A stretch of DNA of 64,000 nucleotides from assembly GCA_009809945.1 (NCBI GenBank), contig WTPW01000710.1:148209-212208 (forward strand). Reading direction: 5' to 3'. This stretch comes from Gigaspora margarita. Taxonomy: Eukaryota; Glomeromycota; Glomeromycetes; Diversisporales; Gigasporaceae. The notes under the pieces are model-generated. The model saw only the letters and a program-made list of their open reading frames with translations, had not been told where the DNA came from and did not search any database. Below, in pieces: positions 1 to 11,689 of this stretch (the first letter of the stretch is position 1; the number at the start of each line of letters is the position of its first letter). A program made the translations under genes and the position numbers.

Positions 1-365
1 ACTATTTTTAGGAAGTATTTAAAAAAGAGCAAAACAAAGGCGATAGCAAAAACAAAAGAAATAGCGAAACAAAATGATAGTTAAAACAAAGAAGTGAAAT
101 AATAGGGGTGAGCGAAAATAAGTGTATAGGGCTAGATTTTTGGAATTATATATGACGAAGTGCATGAAGTGCGAAAGTATTTTAAAATACATTTTCGTTT
201 TCGGTTTTTTTATTTTTTTTGGGTTCATTTTTTTCGTCATTTTTTTCCATTTTTTTGGGTTTATTTTTTTCATCATTTTTTTCATTTTTTTTTGTATAAT
301 AATATATAATAAAAATATAATATTGAATAAAAATGTGTATTTAATTTAAAATAAATTTAGAATAT

Positions 366-512
366 AACATATAATAATAAATAAAAAAAATATAAAATTT
401 TATATTGAATTGCGAACACATGCGAAAACTTGTGAAAACGTTCAAAAAATTGCAAAACTATGATTATATGAATATGTATATTGTTTATTGTGATAATATG
501 CGAAATATTACC
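366..512. repeat. dispersed AT-rich repeat, copy 1
   Basis: This stretch is clearly similar to 5938-6136: both run through AATAATAAATAAAAAAA, a block like GCGAAAACGTTCAAAAA and then GTGATAATATGC. The second copy is interrupted by a LINE at one end and by a hAT MITE at the other, so the family is older than both insertions. No coding potential is seen in it. Confidence 0.55.
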
Positions 513-565
513 TCTTGTGATCCCAGAGAGGGGATAATTAGGTACAGAAGTAGTACAGGGTTGCA

Positions 566-748
566 TTGTTTTTATTCGCAATATTTTGCAATATATTTCA
601 AAATATTTCGAAATTTATTTCGAAATATTTCGAAAGAAATGCATGCCAAAATCTTTCGAAAGATTGTGATTCTTTCAAAAGATTTCACGTCAATCGCAAT
701 TCTTTTGAAAGATTTCGGCATGCAATTTCTTTCGAAAGATTTCGTATA
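566..748. repeat. foldback repeat rich in TTTCGAAAGAT
   Basis: The segment folds on itself: GAAATGCATGCCAAAATC near 634 is mirrored by the complement of GATTTCGGCATGCAATTTC near 710-730. The motif TTTCGAAA recurs through both arms. The apparent reading frames across it are products of this repetition, not a gene. Confidence 0.5.
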
Positions 749-773
749 TTTATTTTGCTAATGTATGTACTAA

Positions 774-1301
774 AGTTAAAATTTATCGTATTTTATGATC
801 TAACTTTTTTTTCTTATTAGGTAACCTACTTTGGGCTCTTAAGCAAAGTTGTTCGGCATGTAATTTTACATTATATTTGATATTGAATCACACTTTTCAG
901 ACCTTTTACTAAGTGAAAAATAGGTTTAAAGTTAGAAAAAAATTTTTAATTTTTTAAAAAAATTTTTTTCTAACTTTAAACCCATTTTTCATTTAGTAAA
1001 AGGTCCAAAAAGCACAATTCAATTTCAAATATGATGTGAAATTACATGCCGAACAACTTTGCTTAAGAGCCCAAAGTAGGTTAGGGAAGTGCCGTTTATT
1101 ACATAATTTCGAGAGGGGGGAGGGGGTTAGCAGTCTATCACATCTATATACTATATATATAAATTATTATTGGCTGCTAATTTGATCACAAGGGGGGAGG
1201 GGGGGTATGACCCTCTAATAAAAATAAATTACATAATAAACGGCACTTCTCTTACCTATTAAGAAAAAAAGTTAGATCATGAAATACGATAAATTTTAAC
1301 T
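774..1301. mobile_element. MITE with nested palindromes
   Basis: The ends are inverted repeats of about 50 bp: GTTAAAATTTATCGTATTT at 774 and its complement ending at 1301. Inside lie two further palindromes. One covers about 820-1085, with arms containing GGGCTCTTAAGCAAAGTTG. The other covers about 1086-1252, with arms starting GAAGTGCCGTTTATTACATA. A diverged copy of the outer arm is at about 2622-2690. There is no coding sequence, so this is a non-autonomous element of unassigned superfamily. Confidence 0.6.
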
Positions 1302-1303
1302 TA

Positions 1304-2610
1304 ATTACTGATCCAGATAAGATTGGCACTATTTTTATATTAGAATTTGGGGCAAAATTACTATGATTTTCATTATATGGTGGAATTTGACATCCTTTGA
1401 ATAAAATATATTTTTTTTATTAAGTTAACAGCTCATGTCGATTAATTGAAAGTTGTAGAGCTCACTGAGACGCATCTAATAGTGATTAGATCATTCAAAT
1501 CGGCCTAGTGTACACTGAGTTATCGCTAAAAAATGATTGGCCGACTATATAAAATTCTATGTAAACAAAGGTTTGTTTACATAAAATTTTATAGGGATGT
1601 TAAGTGGTTCGTTCAGTTCAGTTTCGGCCCAGTCCCATAAAGTTCAAAGAAAAAATGAACTGAACTGAAGTTTATAAACTTCAGTTCAATTTTAAAGTTT
1701 AAACTTGAGTTCATAAACTTAAAGTATGAACTTGAGGTTAACTTTGAAATTCAAACTCTAGTTCATGAACCTAAGTTCACTAGAGCTATTATCCGGTAAG
1801 AAATAATTATCCAGGCAGGTCAGATATTGTCTGACCTGCCTGGATAATTATTTTTTTACTTAGTCACGATAAATGTTAGATTTATAGTTGTTAGATGAAA
1901 CCTCGAAGTTTCATGCTAATAAAACTANGTACNTACTAACAAATTAAGATTGCATCATAACTTGCTGTACAATAGAATCATATGACTTTGCTGTAGCTTT
2001 GGTTGACAAAATGTCTTTCTAAGCATGCATAATATGTATGTACGTACATTCGTACAAAGATTCGACATGCCGTATTACAAATTATATTTAATTTACTGAT
2101 AATTTCTTTATCATACGTATTACGATTTTGTTATAACCGGGTTCATATAAACTGAGTTTTCAACCCAGTTTTATAAGCTAAGTTTATAAACTGNGTTTAT
2201 AAATCAGGTTTATAAACTAGATAATAAAACTGGTTCAAGAACTTGTCGTTAATTTTTCTTTGAATGAACGGCTAAAAAGAGTAGTTTGAACCAGGTTCNG
2301 ACCCGGTTCATTTGAACGACTTAACATCCCTAGAATTTTATATAGTCGGCCAATCGTTTTTTAGCGATATCTCAATGTACACTGGGCCAATTTGAATGAT
2401 CTAATCACCATTAGATGCGTCTCAGTGAGCTCTACAACTTTCAATTAATCGACATGAGCTGTTAACTTAATAAAAAAAATATTTTTCATTCAAAGGATGT
2501 TAGATTCCACCATATAATAAAAGTTTATATTGTACTTATCCCCAAAATTTACTATTGTCCCAATATGGTAATAGTGCCGATCTTATCCGGATCATCAATT
2601 AAGTACATAG
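1304..2610. mobile_element. TIR element split by a hAT MITE
   Basis: The left end (TAATTACTGATCCAGATAAG...) and the right end (about 2340-2610, complement) are long inverted repeats of about 250 bp that include AGATGCGTCTCAGTGAGCTC on both sides. A hAT MITE occupies the middle (1592-2332). Related copies are at 59518-60049 (both ends) and about 45270-45345 (one end). It is non-autonomous; the superfamily is not assigned. Confidence 0.65.
1592..2332 (+). mobile_element. hAT-type MITE, copy 1 (741 bp)
   Basis: The terminal inverted repeat is TAGGGATGTTAAGTGGTTC at the left and the complement ending ACTTAACATCCCTA at the right. The flanking 8 bp are AAATTTTA and GAATTTTA (7 of 8 match), as expected for a hAT target duplication. 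The interior has imperfect repeats of TTTATAAACTGGGTT and a perfect hairpin with arms ATTATCCAGGCAGGTCAGA. It has no open frame. The same element lies in reverse orientation at 47639-48380. A few bases are N. Confidence 0.8.
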
Positions 2611-3140
2611 GTAACTCATTTTTCTTACAAGGTAACCTACTTCCGTCGTCTAAATAAAATTGTTCAGAGTATAATTTTATATATAACTGCTAATTTAAAA
2701 TTTGTAAATATTTGTTTTTGACAGAGTTACATTTTGAAAAGTTGCAAAATTAGCAAAATTTTAATCTGATTTTTGTACTACCTTTTTCTCCCCCCTTGCT
2801 CTATATTTCTGAAAAATTTAATTTGAAGTTAATAGTAAAGTTGAAAATAATCTTCAGCTTGAAGTTTATAGTAAATTCATATGTTTTTATTATAATTTTT
2901 ATTATAGATGCTATTTGGAGCTATTTTTATCAGACATGTCATATGACTATATAATTTTTTTTTTCACTTTGGCAGTTTTACCAGTACTTTATTAAGATGC
3001 TAAGTATATCAATAAAAATTATACACTTGTTTACTCCTAATTTGCAAGCCTGACATCACCCGACTACCCTAAGGTGCCCAAGTGCAACCTACCGCACTAG
3101 TTTAAGATCATTCAGAAACTAGGGGCTGTGTTAAACCAGC

Positions 3141-3893
3141 CTAAGTGCCACACCAAAATGGCTTTCCACCAGCTAATATTCTATCACCTATCGCCAATAT
3201 ACAAAGGTTAAGGAAACCTTGCTTCTGGTCTGTTTTCCTTCTTTTAACTTCCTCGTTCAACTTTTCTTTTTCATTTGTAGAGCTTTCTGCATGACTTGGA
3301 TTAGAGGTTCTCTTCTGAGTCTTCTTTTTAGCTGAAATTTCCATCTTTAGAACCTGTTTCTTACGCTGATTTCTCTTATGCATCCAGAGGATTTCTTCTT
3401 TTCGCTCCCATTCTACTGTTTTTTTGCATCTCTGTCTCCAAATAATTTCATGAAAGTGATCCCATGCCATAAGAGAAAAGAATTGCAAAATTAATTTTAC
3501 ATCACTTCTTGCAAGACCAAACATTATTAGATTCTCCTCGGTACAAGTCTTATATAAACCCCTTATAAGACCTTCTCTCCTTTTCTTTCTCTCCTGCGCA
3601 CTTGAACCAAACAGACAATTGTGGAGTTGTGTTGCTAATACTTCGCTCTTCTTTCCATCTTCATTTAAGAGTGCAAGTATAAACTTGACTACTACTTTCT
3701 CATTCTCTTGCCAAAGGGTTTCTTGAGCTTTACATATTGCCAAATGTTCCTGAGTCTCCTTAACATTGCTTTTACACACTTTACATATATCATCCTTATA
3801 TAGGTCCGGATGCACTGATTTGAGATTAGCAAGAGTCGGAAGCCTACTATGTAGACACTTGATCAAGAAATTGAGTTTCTTTCCTTTGTGCAT
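3141..3893 (-). pseudogene. LINE C-terminal Cys/His domain fragment
   Basis: A 250-codon open piece follows the RNase H part. Near its start it has SRLPTLANLKSVHPDLYK followed by ICKVCKSNVKETQEHLAIC, a C-x2-C...H-x3-C arrangement like the reverse-transcriptase zinc-binding motif (zf-RVT) found at the C-terminus of many LINE proteins. The rest is lysine-rich and poorly conserved. It is a fragment of the same dead element, not a host gene. Confidence 0.7.
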
Positions 3894-3980
3894 TGAAGTA
3901 TATCTAACACCACTTTGTCTTTTAATTCTTCTCCAAAGACTTTCCCATGCCCATGTATGGTGGTGGTCTTTTTCTTCCAG

Positions 3981-4625
3981 CTAGCTAGGAATGCTAAACA
4001 TTCTCCACTCTGCTGCTATTCGCGATTCTTCAATTTCTTTTATAACTTTTCTTACTGGCATTTTGATAAACTTGTCTTGCCAGTATATATTGTATCTGAT
4101 TCTTGAGCTTACTTCTGTATTCTGAACCGTAAGTAAGGAGGCTTCCTGACCTTCTTTCGCTAACTTATCCACTTTGTCGTTCCAGTAATTATTACTATGC
4201 CCCTTGACTTTAATCAACTCCATTTTTAAGTTTTTATTGCGTTTTGTATCTAGGATCTTAAGCAGTAAATTATAGTTCTTCTGCCTTAACCACTCCTTGT
4301 TTGACCTAAATCTTTCACTTGCATTAATTCCCAGAATCGCAGCTGCACTGTCAGTATAAATCTTGACCTTACTATCTTGTGGGGTTATTAATAGGACCAC
4401 CCAGATTGCTGCTAGTTCTGTTCTTGTTGACAAGGACCAATCTTGAATACTGAGGTTCCCTTTCTGGATCATTTTTTTCCCTTCTTTGTCGACCTGTATC
4501 CACCCTAAACCTTGTTTACAGCTCTTTCCCCTTTCTGAACTCTTCTTGCGCAATGAACCATCTGTATAAAAAACTACACAATTATCCGCTATGCTAATAT
4601 TTTTATCTAACTGCTCTAGTAGCAA
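3981..4625 (-). pseudogene. LINE RNase H domain fragment
   Basis: A 214-codon open piece carries a complete-looking RNase H fold signature. It has VVFYTDGS (first catalytic Asp), TRTELAAIW (catalytic Glu), IYTDSAAAI (second Asp) and VKGHSNNYWNDKVDKLA (His loop and last Asp). RNase H degrades the RNA strand of the RNA/DNA hybrid during retrotransposition. The catalytic residues are intact although the parent polyprotein is broken on both sides. It belongs to the LINE at 2956-5930. RNase H downstream of RT in a LINE is typical of the I and Tad-related groups; I cannot place the clade further. Confidence 0.85.
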
Positions 4626-4852
4626 ATTTTCGCATAGTGACTAAAACCTTGCCTTTTTATCAATTCTATCTCTATATTAATAACCCCCATCAGGCTTGCT
4701 CTAGCAATTCTATCTAACTCCTTCTTTTTAACTACGCACTTTTCAAATGAGCTTTTCACCATATCTGCTAATATATTAAAGACCCAGTCGCTCTCCTGCC
4801 TTTTAGCACCCTGGAGTGCTGTAAAAATTTCCTTCTTTTGAACCCATTGCTG

Positions 4853-5194
4853 CTACGGCTTGTCTGAATTACTTGCTTTATTCGCTGCTAATCTAATTCT
4901 GGCTCTCTCCTTATTAATGTCCGGCCATTTTTCTAAAAGCACTTTTCTTTCTTTTTTCTTAACTACTCTACATATATCTATCTCATTCTTCTTACCCTTC
5001 ATTAGCACCCATTCTTTTTTTCTACCATCTAATGTAATTTTCTTTTGCTTAATCACAGGTGCTAATTCATTCCCTTCTAAGACCTGAAATTCCTGTTTAA
5101 CTTCTCTTGTTATAGGATTCGCAAGGACAGTAGCTTCAATATCCTTGAACCATTGTAGGACTTTCTCTCTATTAGATTTATCCTTTGATCGCAT
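4853..5194 (-). pseudogene. LINE polyprotein linker fragment
   Basis: A 113-codon open piece, lysine/glutamate-rich and without a recognised domain, lies in the position between the RT and RNase H of the same LINE. Its composition (KKERKVLLEKWPDINKERAR) fits the RT-RNase H connector, which is usually poorly conserved. It is separated from both neighbours by stops, so it is a fragment and not an independent gene. Confidence 0.55.
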
Positions 5195-5398
5195 GTATTG
5201 GCTCCATGATATAAGTACATTTCCTTGTTCGTTAAGGAGTTGTGACTACATAGTTAGGTGTTGTACTCTGAAATTCTAGCTTGCTCTTTGCTAGTCTAAT
5301 AATCGGCTAATGAATTTTGTTAATTAGCGCCTTTGACATTCTTGAGAGCTGTAGCAAATAACAGAGCTTAGGAATAATGCACATATTGTTAATATATG

Positions 5399-5930
5399 CT
5401 AGTTGACTAGCGTTAGCTTTTTCCATCTCAATGCCTGAACTGTTTGTTGTACTATTCCCTTGGCTTTTAAGAACAATTGCCTTTCGTTTAATCTGCTGTT
5501 CAACCAGACACCAAGCAATCTCATTATGTTATGCAGTTTTTTATCTGAAATAGAATCACTACCAAATGTAATGCTTCTTTCTTCTGCTTTTGTTTTTGGG
5601 CTAAACACAATCAAATTTGTTTTTTTAACGTTAATTTGTATATCGTTGATATAAAAAAACTCATTTGCTATTGACAGCGTTTTCTCTATAACCTGCTTGT
5701 TTGGCGCCAACCATATAGTATCATCTGCATAGGCTACTACAGCCACCTTGATCTCCTTCTTTCATGTATAATCCCTTGATCTTAGCTTAGGTTCTAACGT
5801 ACTGACGTAGTACCCCAGTTCCTTTGCCTCTTGAACTCTTACCAGAAGGGGATCATAAAAAATGCGCCAGAGTAAAGGGCAGAGCACCTCCCCTTGTTCA
5901 ATTCTATCTACCATTTCTACCGGTTCTGTA
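5399..5930 (-). pseudogene. LINE reverse transcriptase, C-terminal half
   Basis: The frame opens at the truncation point and reads through EQGEVLCPLLWRIFYDPLL, which matches the conserved QG..SPLLW.IF.DPLL block of LINE reverse transcriptases. It then reaches the catalytic YADD box (VVAYADDTIWLAP) and the following thumb-proximal segment with NVKKTNLIVF. A TGA at 5762-5764 interrupts the otherwise continuous frame, so no active enzyme can be made. The 5' part of the domain (motifs 0-3) is absent because the element is truncated. The next piece of the same polyprotein lies at 4853-5194 after a more decayed stretch. Confidence 0.85.
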
Positions 5931-6136
5931 ATATGACTATATAATAATAAATAAAAAAATATTAAATTTTATATTAAATTGCGAAATAACGTAAAAATCT
6001 GCGAAAACGTTCAAAAATTTGCAAAAGTATAATTATGTAAATATGTATATCATTTATTTATTTTTTAAAAAATTTTAAAATTTTGCAAATTATTGCAAAT
6101 TATTGTGATAATATGCAATATATTATTTCCTGTGAC

Positions 6137-6589
6137 TAGTGTTTCAAATTGGATCAAAAAATGCAATTGATTAATCGGATAAAAATTTTTTTAATAATCA
6201 ATTAAAAATCGATTGTACCAACTAATCGATTAATCAAGTAGTTGGTACAATCGATTAATTGATTAATCGATTAAATCGATTGATTGATTGCACCAACTAA
6301 TCGATTAATTGACTAATCGATTACTATAGTGAATAAATAAAAACTTTATTGAGCGAAGAAATAGTTAAAAAAAAAGTTAATCATATATTTCGATTGATCG
6401 ATTAATTGATTAATCGGGTTAATCGATTAATCGATTGATCAATTAATTGATTAATTGGATTAATCGATTAATCGATTGATCGATTAATCGATTAATCAAA
6501 TTAATCGATTAATCGCATATTTGAAAAGCCAATCGATTAATCGTCGATTAATCATAATCTGATTAATTAATTTTTGATTTGGAACACTA
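6137..6589. mobile_element. hAT MITE filled with TTAATCGAT repeats
   Basis: The element starts TAGTGTTTCAAATTGG and ends with the complement TTTGGAACACTA. It is flanked on both sides by the same 8 bp, CCTGTGAC (6129-6136 and 6590-6597). The 8-bp duplication and the TAGTG/CACTA ends fit the hAT superfamily. Nearly the whole interior is variants of GATTAATCGATTAAT, so either strand can pair with itself. It has no gene. Confidence 0.8.
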
Positions 6590-6817
6590 CCTGTGACCCC
6601 TTAGTTAAAAATATATGTAATCAGAAATTTTCAGTGAAGATCATTCAAAATGTTTATCCAAAAATAAGCACACCCTACATATTGAGAAGGAGTGCTTATT
6701 TTTGGTGATTTATAGTATAATTGATTTATAGATATATAATGATTTAATATAAAAAATAATATATATCGATTATAGATATATATCAATTTTTATCCAATTA
6801 ATCAATATATAATGATA

Positions 6818-7132
6818 CCGTATTTTACCGAAAATAAGCTACCCTTTTTGGCCAAAAGTTATACAAAAAACGTGGGAGTAGCTTATTTTCAAATTGTTAA
6901 ATTTTTTGAAAAATTGAAAAACGTACTAATAAAAAGTTGTCCAAATGCTATGAAATTTTTTTATAAGTGTATTTTGTTGTTTTTAACAACTTTACTTAAT
7001 CACACTTTTGATGTTTACTTAGTAAAATAAAAAGTTTTATATGTAGCGACTGTTAACGATTTCTTTAAAAATTCTTCTGAAAATCTGGGGGGTAGCTTCT
7101 TTTGGAGGTAGCTTATTTTCGGCACTATATGG
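6818..7132. mobile_element. TA-flanked MITE (315 bp)
   Basis: The ends CCGTATTTTACCGAAAATAA and the complement of TTATTTTCGGCACTATATGG form an inverted repeat flanked by TA (6816-6817 and 7133-7134), as in Tc1/mariner-derived MITEs. The interior reading frame of 72 codons has no recognisable protein similarity and is probably accidental. Just before it, at 6655-6706, a short hairpin repeats the motif AAAAATAAGCA. Confidence 0.6.
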
Positions 7133-10080
7133 TATTTTATAATCAATATAAAATGATTAAGTATTATATATCAATCAATATCTATATATAAAATTTACTA
7201 ATGCAAGTACTCTTGAGGCAGCCAAGTGGGATTAGATTTAAAATTAAATTAGAGTTAATGTAGTTTAGTAATTGAATCTTGTATTCAAAGCCTATAATAC
7301 CAAAAATTTAATAAAGTACTAATAAGCCTGTCAAAGAAAACAAAAATTATTTTGGGTTTTAGGACCCAAACCCAAAATTAAAATTTTTTTTCTAAATTGT
7401 TTTTGAACTATTTTATTTAAAACCCAAAGTTTTTTAATATTTTTTTTTTAAATAGACAAAATTATAAGGAGCATAAATATATAAATTTAATTTGTTCTTT
7501 TTTTAAAAAAATTTTAATTTATTTTGGAAACCTGAAATAGGCTTTTTTTAAAAATCAATTTTAGTAGCACATATATTAAATAATATTTAAATACAAGAAT
7601 TTTTAAAAAGAAATAAAAAGTAAAAAACTGAACTAGCTTTTTCTTAAAAAAAAGGCAGAGTTTATATATCTTTAGGGTTTCAAACTATTTTAAAAATTTC
7701 TACTTGTGACCTATTAGATTAACTATTTTTTTTAACTAAATACCCAAAATTAAAACTGGCTATTCGATTAAAGTGAATTACCCAGTTATAATTAGGTAAT
7801 CAGATATCTGATTATTAGAGTATCCAGAATAATAATACAAAGTTTGCAAATTATGCATATAACAAATAATAAATAGGTCCCAAATATCTCTTATATAGAT
7901 TATAACTAGAATTTGACCAATTTTAATTTTGTTAAATAACTTTTGATTCAGTAATCAGAATTAAATGAACTTTTTTTATTAGATGCACCTCACTGAGAGC
8001 TTTATTTTAAAAAAAAATTCATACAAATTGGACCACTAGATGCCAAAATAATTGCTAAAAACTGTTTTTTTGCTTTTCAAATTTTTAGAGGTTTTTGCTA
8101 AAATATATGATGTATAATCTCTGTACTAGATATCTGGGATTCTTTATTAGTTTTTTATAAATTATATGAATTATATGAATTTTGAGTTATTAGCCAATAA
8201 AAATTTAAAAAGTATAGCAAATTAGATGATTATAGTTATATAAACAAACTATTAGCCAATTAATTTTTGTTTATATGCTATATAAAAGTGTGCAAATTAT
8301 ATGGCTTTATATAGAAAAAATTGCAAATTATATACATATTATGCTATATCATAATTCTAGACATTCTACTGATTATCTAAATTATAATAGTATAGTTATT
8401 ATAATTTACTTTTAGTATAAAAATTAAATGAATCTCAATATGCAATAATTGCATAGTATATAAAGAATTCAAACTTTATAGTATTTTATTAATTATTATA
8501 TTTACAATGTGCATTTCAATTTGATATATATTAGATTCTCTCTAATATAATACCGAACAGAGCTATATAATATATTGAGCATTAAAATTTTTGATATATA
8601 AATTATTCTAACAGAAAAATTTGCTCTATAAATTATTATATTATAATAGTATTACAAGTGACTATAGTTTTCAATATAGTACTTGCAATACAACATATAG
8701 TAACAAAGATCTTATAAGGGTTAGAGAAGATATAAAATAGTGTACAAGTGGAATATTACTTTACTAGAGCAGTTTGGTATATATTTATCAAAGAGCAAGA
8801 GAATATTTGGCAAAGATATATTTTTATTTATTATAATATAATATTCAAGATAGATAACTATTTCTAAACATTAGAGGAGAAGAGGAGAAAATCTAAATCT
8901 AATATGTAGAAGAGTAAAAAGATAGGGTTTATATATATTTAAAAAAGTACAAAATTATAGAAGTATAAACATATAAATGTATAAAAGTATAAAAGTATAA
9001 AAGTATAAAAGAACCTTTGTTATTCTGTATCTACTTGTATCAGAAATAATCTTTAGAATCTTCTAGTTTATTCAAAGGTAAAATCTATTCTATAACAATA
9101 GGATTATAAATTATATAATACTTTAGAAAATTGATTCTATAGTACTTTTATATATAAACTTTCATTTCTCTTATTTTAACAATAAAAATGCGCATAAATA
9201 TATTTGTAAATAAATAGATACCTCTTTGTTAATAAGTAACCTAGAGCTGCAAATATTAGAATATCAATGAACATATATTATGACATTTGACGTGATGTAT
9301 GTGATGTGATGTTTAATATGATTATATATAAATTTTATATGACATGAAGAGTGATATACTACCTTGGACCTTCTAAATATCTGTAGCTTTAGAGTAACCT
9401 GTTTATTAATAGATGATCCATGTTTTATATTCAACTAGTTTGTCAAAAACATGATCCAGTTAGTAAATTTTTAGATTGGATAATCAGATATACAAGTTTT
9501 TGGATCAGAAATTGAAACTCTATATATTTATAAAAACTTAGAATTTTACAATAATGTAATAGAATAATAAGTTATAATAATAAGTTATAATAACATGTTA
9601 TAAGAACAAGTTATAATAATAAGATATAATAACAAGTTACAATAATAAATTATAAATAATAAGATATAATTACTAGTTATTATAAGAAATTATAGTAAAA
9701 TAGCTTTTTTTAAAAACAGAAAAAAGCAATTTTAGTAAAACTAATATATAAAATTGATTGGTTTGATAAAATTTGTACTATTCTTCATATTTTTACAATA
9801 TGTTCCTAGTTTTAATATTTAAGAACTAATTTAAAATTATGCTAAAATTATACAATATAACATTATCTTTTTTTCAAAAATTCTGCAAAGCAAAATTTAA
9901 GAATAATAAAAAAAATAATAATAAAATAATAATTTAAGGCTATATAAAATTAATTTTTTGGTTTTCATAATATAAAACAAAAAAAATAACCTGCCTACCC
10001 AGACTTTTATTTAAAAAATTTAAAAATTTTTTAAATTATAAAATTAAAATTTTATTTTTATAAAGCTATGATCCAGAAAT
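7133..10080. other. gene-free AT-rich repeat field
   Basis: No gene is visible. The recognisable parts are: a repeat at about 7860-8150 that recurs inverted at 55240-55550; a short microsatellite of AAAGTATA near 8975-9012; and a degenerate array of AATAATAAGTTATAATAAC between about 9555 and 9690. Confidence 0.5.
7860..8152 (+). repeat. dispersed repeat, copy inverted at 55 kb
   Basis: Segments such as TAGATGCACCTCACTGAGAG, the stretch around GGACCACTAGATGCCAAAAT and CTCTGTACTAGATATCTGGG reappear in reverse complement at 55240-55550. The two copies are diverged and have no clear ends, so the element type is unknown. Confidence 0.5.
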
Positions 10081-10196
10081 ACTAAATAGTTATTGTATAC
10101 TTTGTATGCAATAACTTTAGTATTTTATGAATGATTCTAATTGGCAGTGATTCCAGGTCACTAAACAATTAGAAAGAAACCATAAAATATATAAAG

Positions 10197-10334
10197 TATT
10201 GTGTGCTTAAAAAATACTAACCCTTTTCTTACTAGAAAAATGTACAAGTGCATGATCTGCTACAAAGCGGCAGATCATGTACTTGCACACTTTTCTAGTA
10301 AGTGAAAGGGCTAGTAGATTTTAAGTATACAATA
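10197..10334. mobile_element. palindromic MITE
   Basis: The arms, each about 60 bp, meet at about 10266. The left arm contains CTTACTAGAAAAATGTACA and CATGATCTGC; the right arm is its near-perfect complement. It lies inside a weaker outer inverted repeat (TAGTTATTGTATAC near 10085, GCATGCAATAAT near 10358). Confidence 0.6.
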
Positions 10335-10647
10335 CAGCAGTTATTGCTATATAGCATGCAATAATAGATTTATTTTTTTTACTAATTCAAAAATTAATGC
10401 TATAAATGTAATTATGTAATTTATTAAACTTTGGTATAAATTGATTATTATTTTTTTTGGTGCTTTAAATACTTAAATACTTTTACTGTGATCCCTATTT
10501 TAGAAAATTTGAAATCTGAATCAAGTGCTCAAAGAATATATATTATAAACCATAACATTTATATTTAGCCTTTAAAGGCTTTTACTGAATCTTGTAATTG
10601 GTCTCTGTTAATAAAAATCCAAGTCTTAAGGACTTGGTTAACAAAGT

Positions 10648-10795
10648 TTGTAGTACCTGCTAATGCTTATCCAGGTTTGTAGTATTTACGTATGCTGTTT
10701 CAAGTCTGTAGTACCTGCTTATGCTGTTCTAAGTCTGTAATACCTGCCTAGTCCGTAGTACCTACCTGTCTATACTGATCCAAGTTAAATCTTAT
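10648..10795. repeat. minisatellite, units like GTCTGTAGTACCTGCTTATG
   Basis: Four to five degenerate direct copies of about 38 bp, each with GT(C/T)TGTAGTACCTGC followed by TATGCTG or a variant. No open frame runs through it. Confidence 0.5.
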
Positions 10796-11689
10796 ATAGA
10801 TGGTAAATTATATTAAATATTTAAAGTTATAGTTTTATTTGTTTAAAAAAAAAAACAATAATAACAAATTAGCTTAATATTAGAATAAGAAAAATCAAAT
10901 ACTAAAGCCCATGATAATTCTTATCTACTGATTAGAAGATTAATAAAATAATCAATTTCTGTATTACTAAAAACACATCCTAATAATTCTTTGTGCAACT
11001 ATGTCAATTCAAAAAAAATTTTTTGCTTTAATAAGTCTTGTACAACAATTTTAAAAAAATCAATATAATTTACAATTATAAAATATAAATATGATGTATT
11101 ATAAAATACAAAAATTACTATAAAATAACTAATTTATTTATAAAATTGATCATAATAAAAAAAAAAATAAAAAAATAAATAGTACTTATTTACTTTTCAT
11201 TTGATTTCTTATTTCATTAATTTAGTGGTAACATTTATAATAGTGGATATTTTTTTTCGTTTTTTAACTGAGACCTTGCTCTTTATCTGTTTATTATTAT
11301 TAAGACATTATACATGCGGAAAAGAAGAATATCTATTACAAATATTGAGAAAAAGAAACTTGAACTTCATAATGGCCTTCTGTTACTATCAATCTTTATC
11401 TGATAATAGTAGATATTTAAAATAAGTTATTTCTTTATATTTATATTAATTGATGATCCGCCAGTCAATCAGAGAATTTTTAATATAAAAATGTGACGCA
11501 GATCACATATAAGTAAGACTCAAATTGAAATTTTCAAGTTATAAGTAACATTATAAAATTTTTAAACAAATACAGTATTAAAGTAGTACAAATGCTAGAG
11601 CGATACTATAAGTTTTTGATTATAAAGCTATTAAATATCAAAGTTTTTTTTTTTGAGAGACTTTACTTTGTAAGCACACGGCATTTACT

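Larger units (their letters stand above)
2956..5930 (-). mobile_element. 5'-truncated LINE with RT and RNase H
   Basis: This is a non-LTR retrotransposon on the minus strand. It is bounded by a perfect 15-bp target duplication, ATATGACTATATAAT, at 2941-2955 and 5931-5945, and it ends in an A-tail (poly-T on the plus strand, 2956-2965). From 5' to 3' it keeps the second half of the reverse transcriptase, a lysine-rich linker, an RNase H domain, a C-terminal Cys/His motif and a 3' untranslated region of about 180 bp. The endonuclease and the first half of the RT are missing, which is typical of incomplete target-primed reverse transcription. In-frame stops show that it is dead. Confidence 0.88.

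Noticed and set aside
122..349. Phe/Ile-rich open frames near the window start, and their antisense partners
   Set aside because: They are low-complexity AT-rich translation without codon structure or homology.
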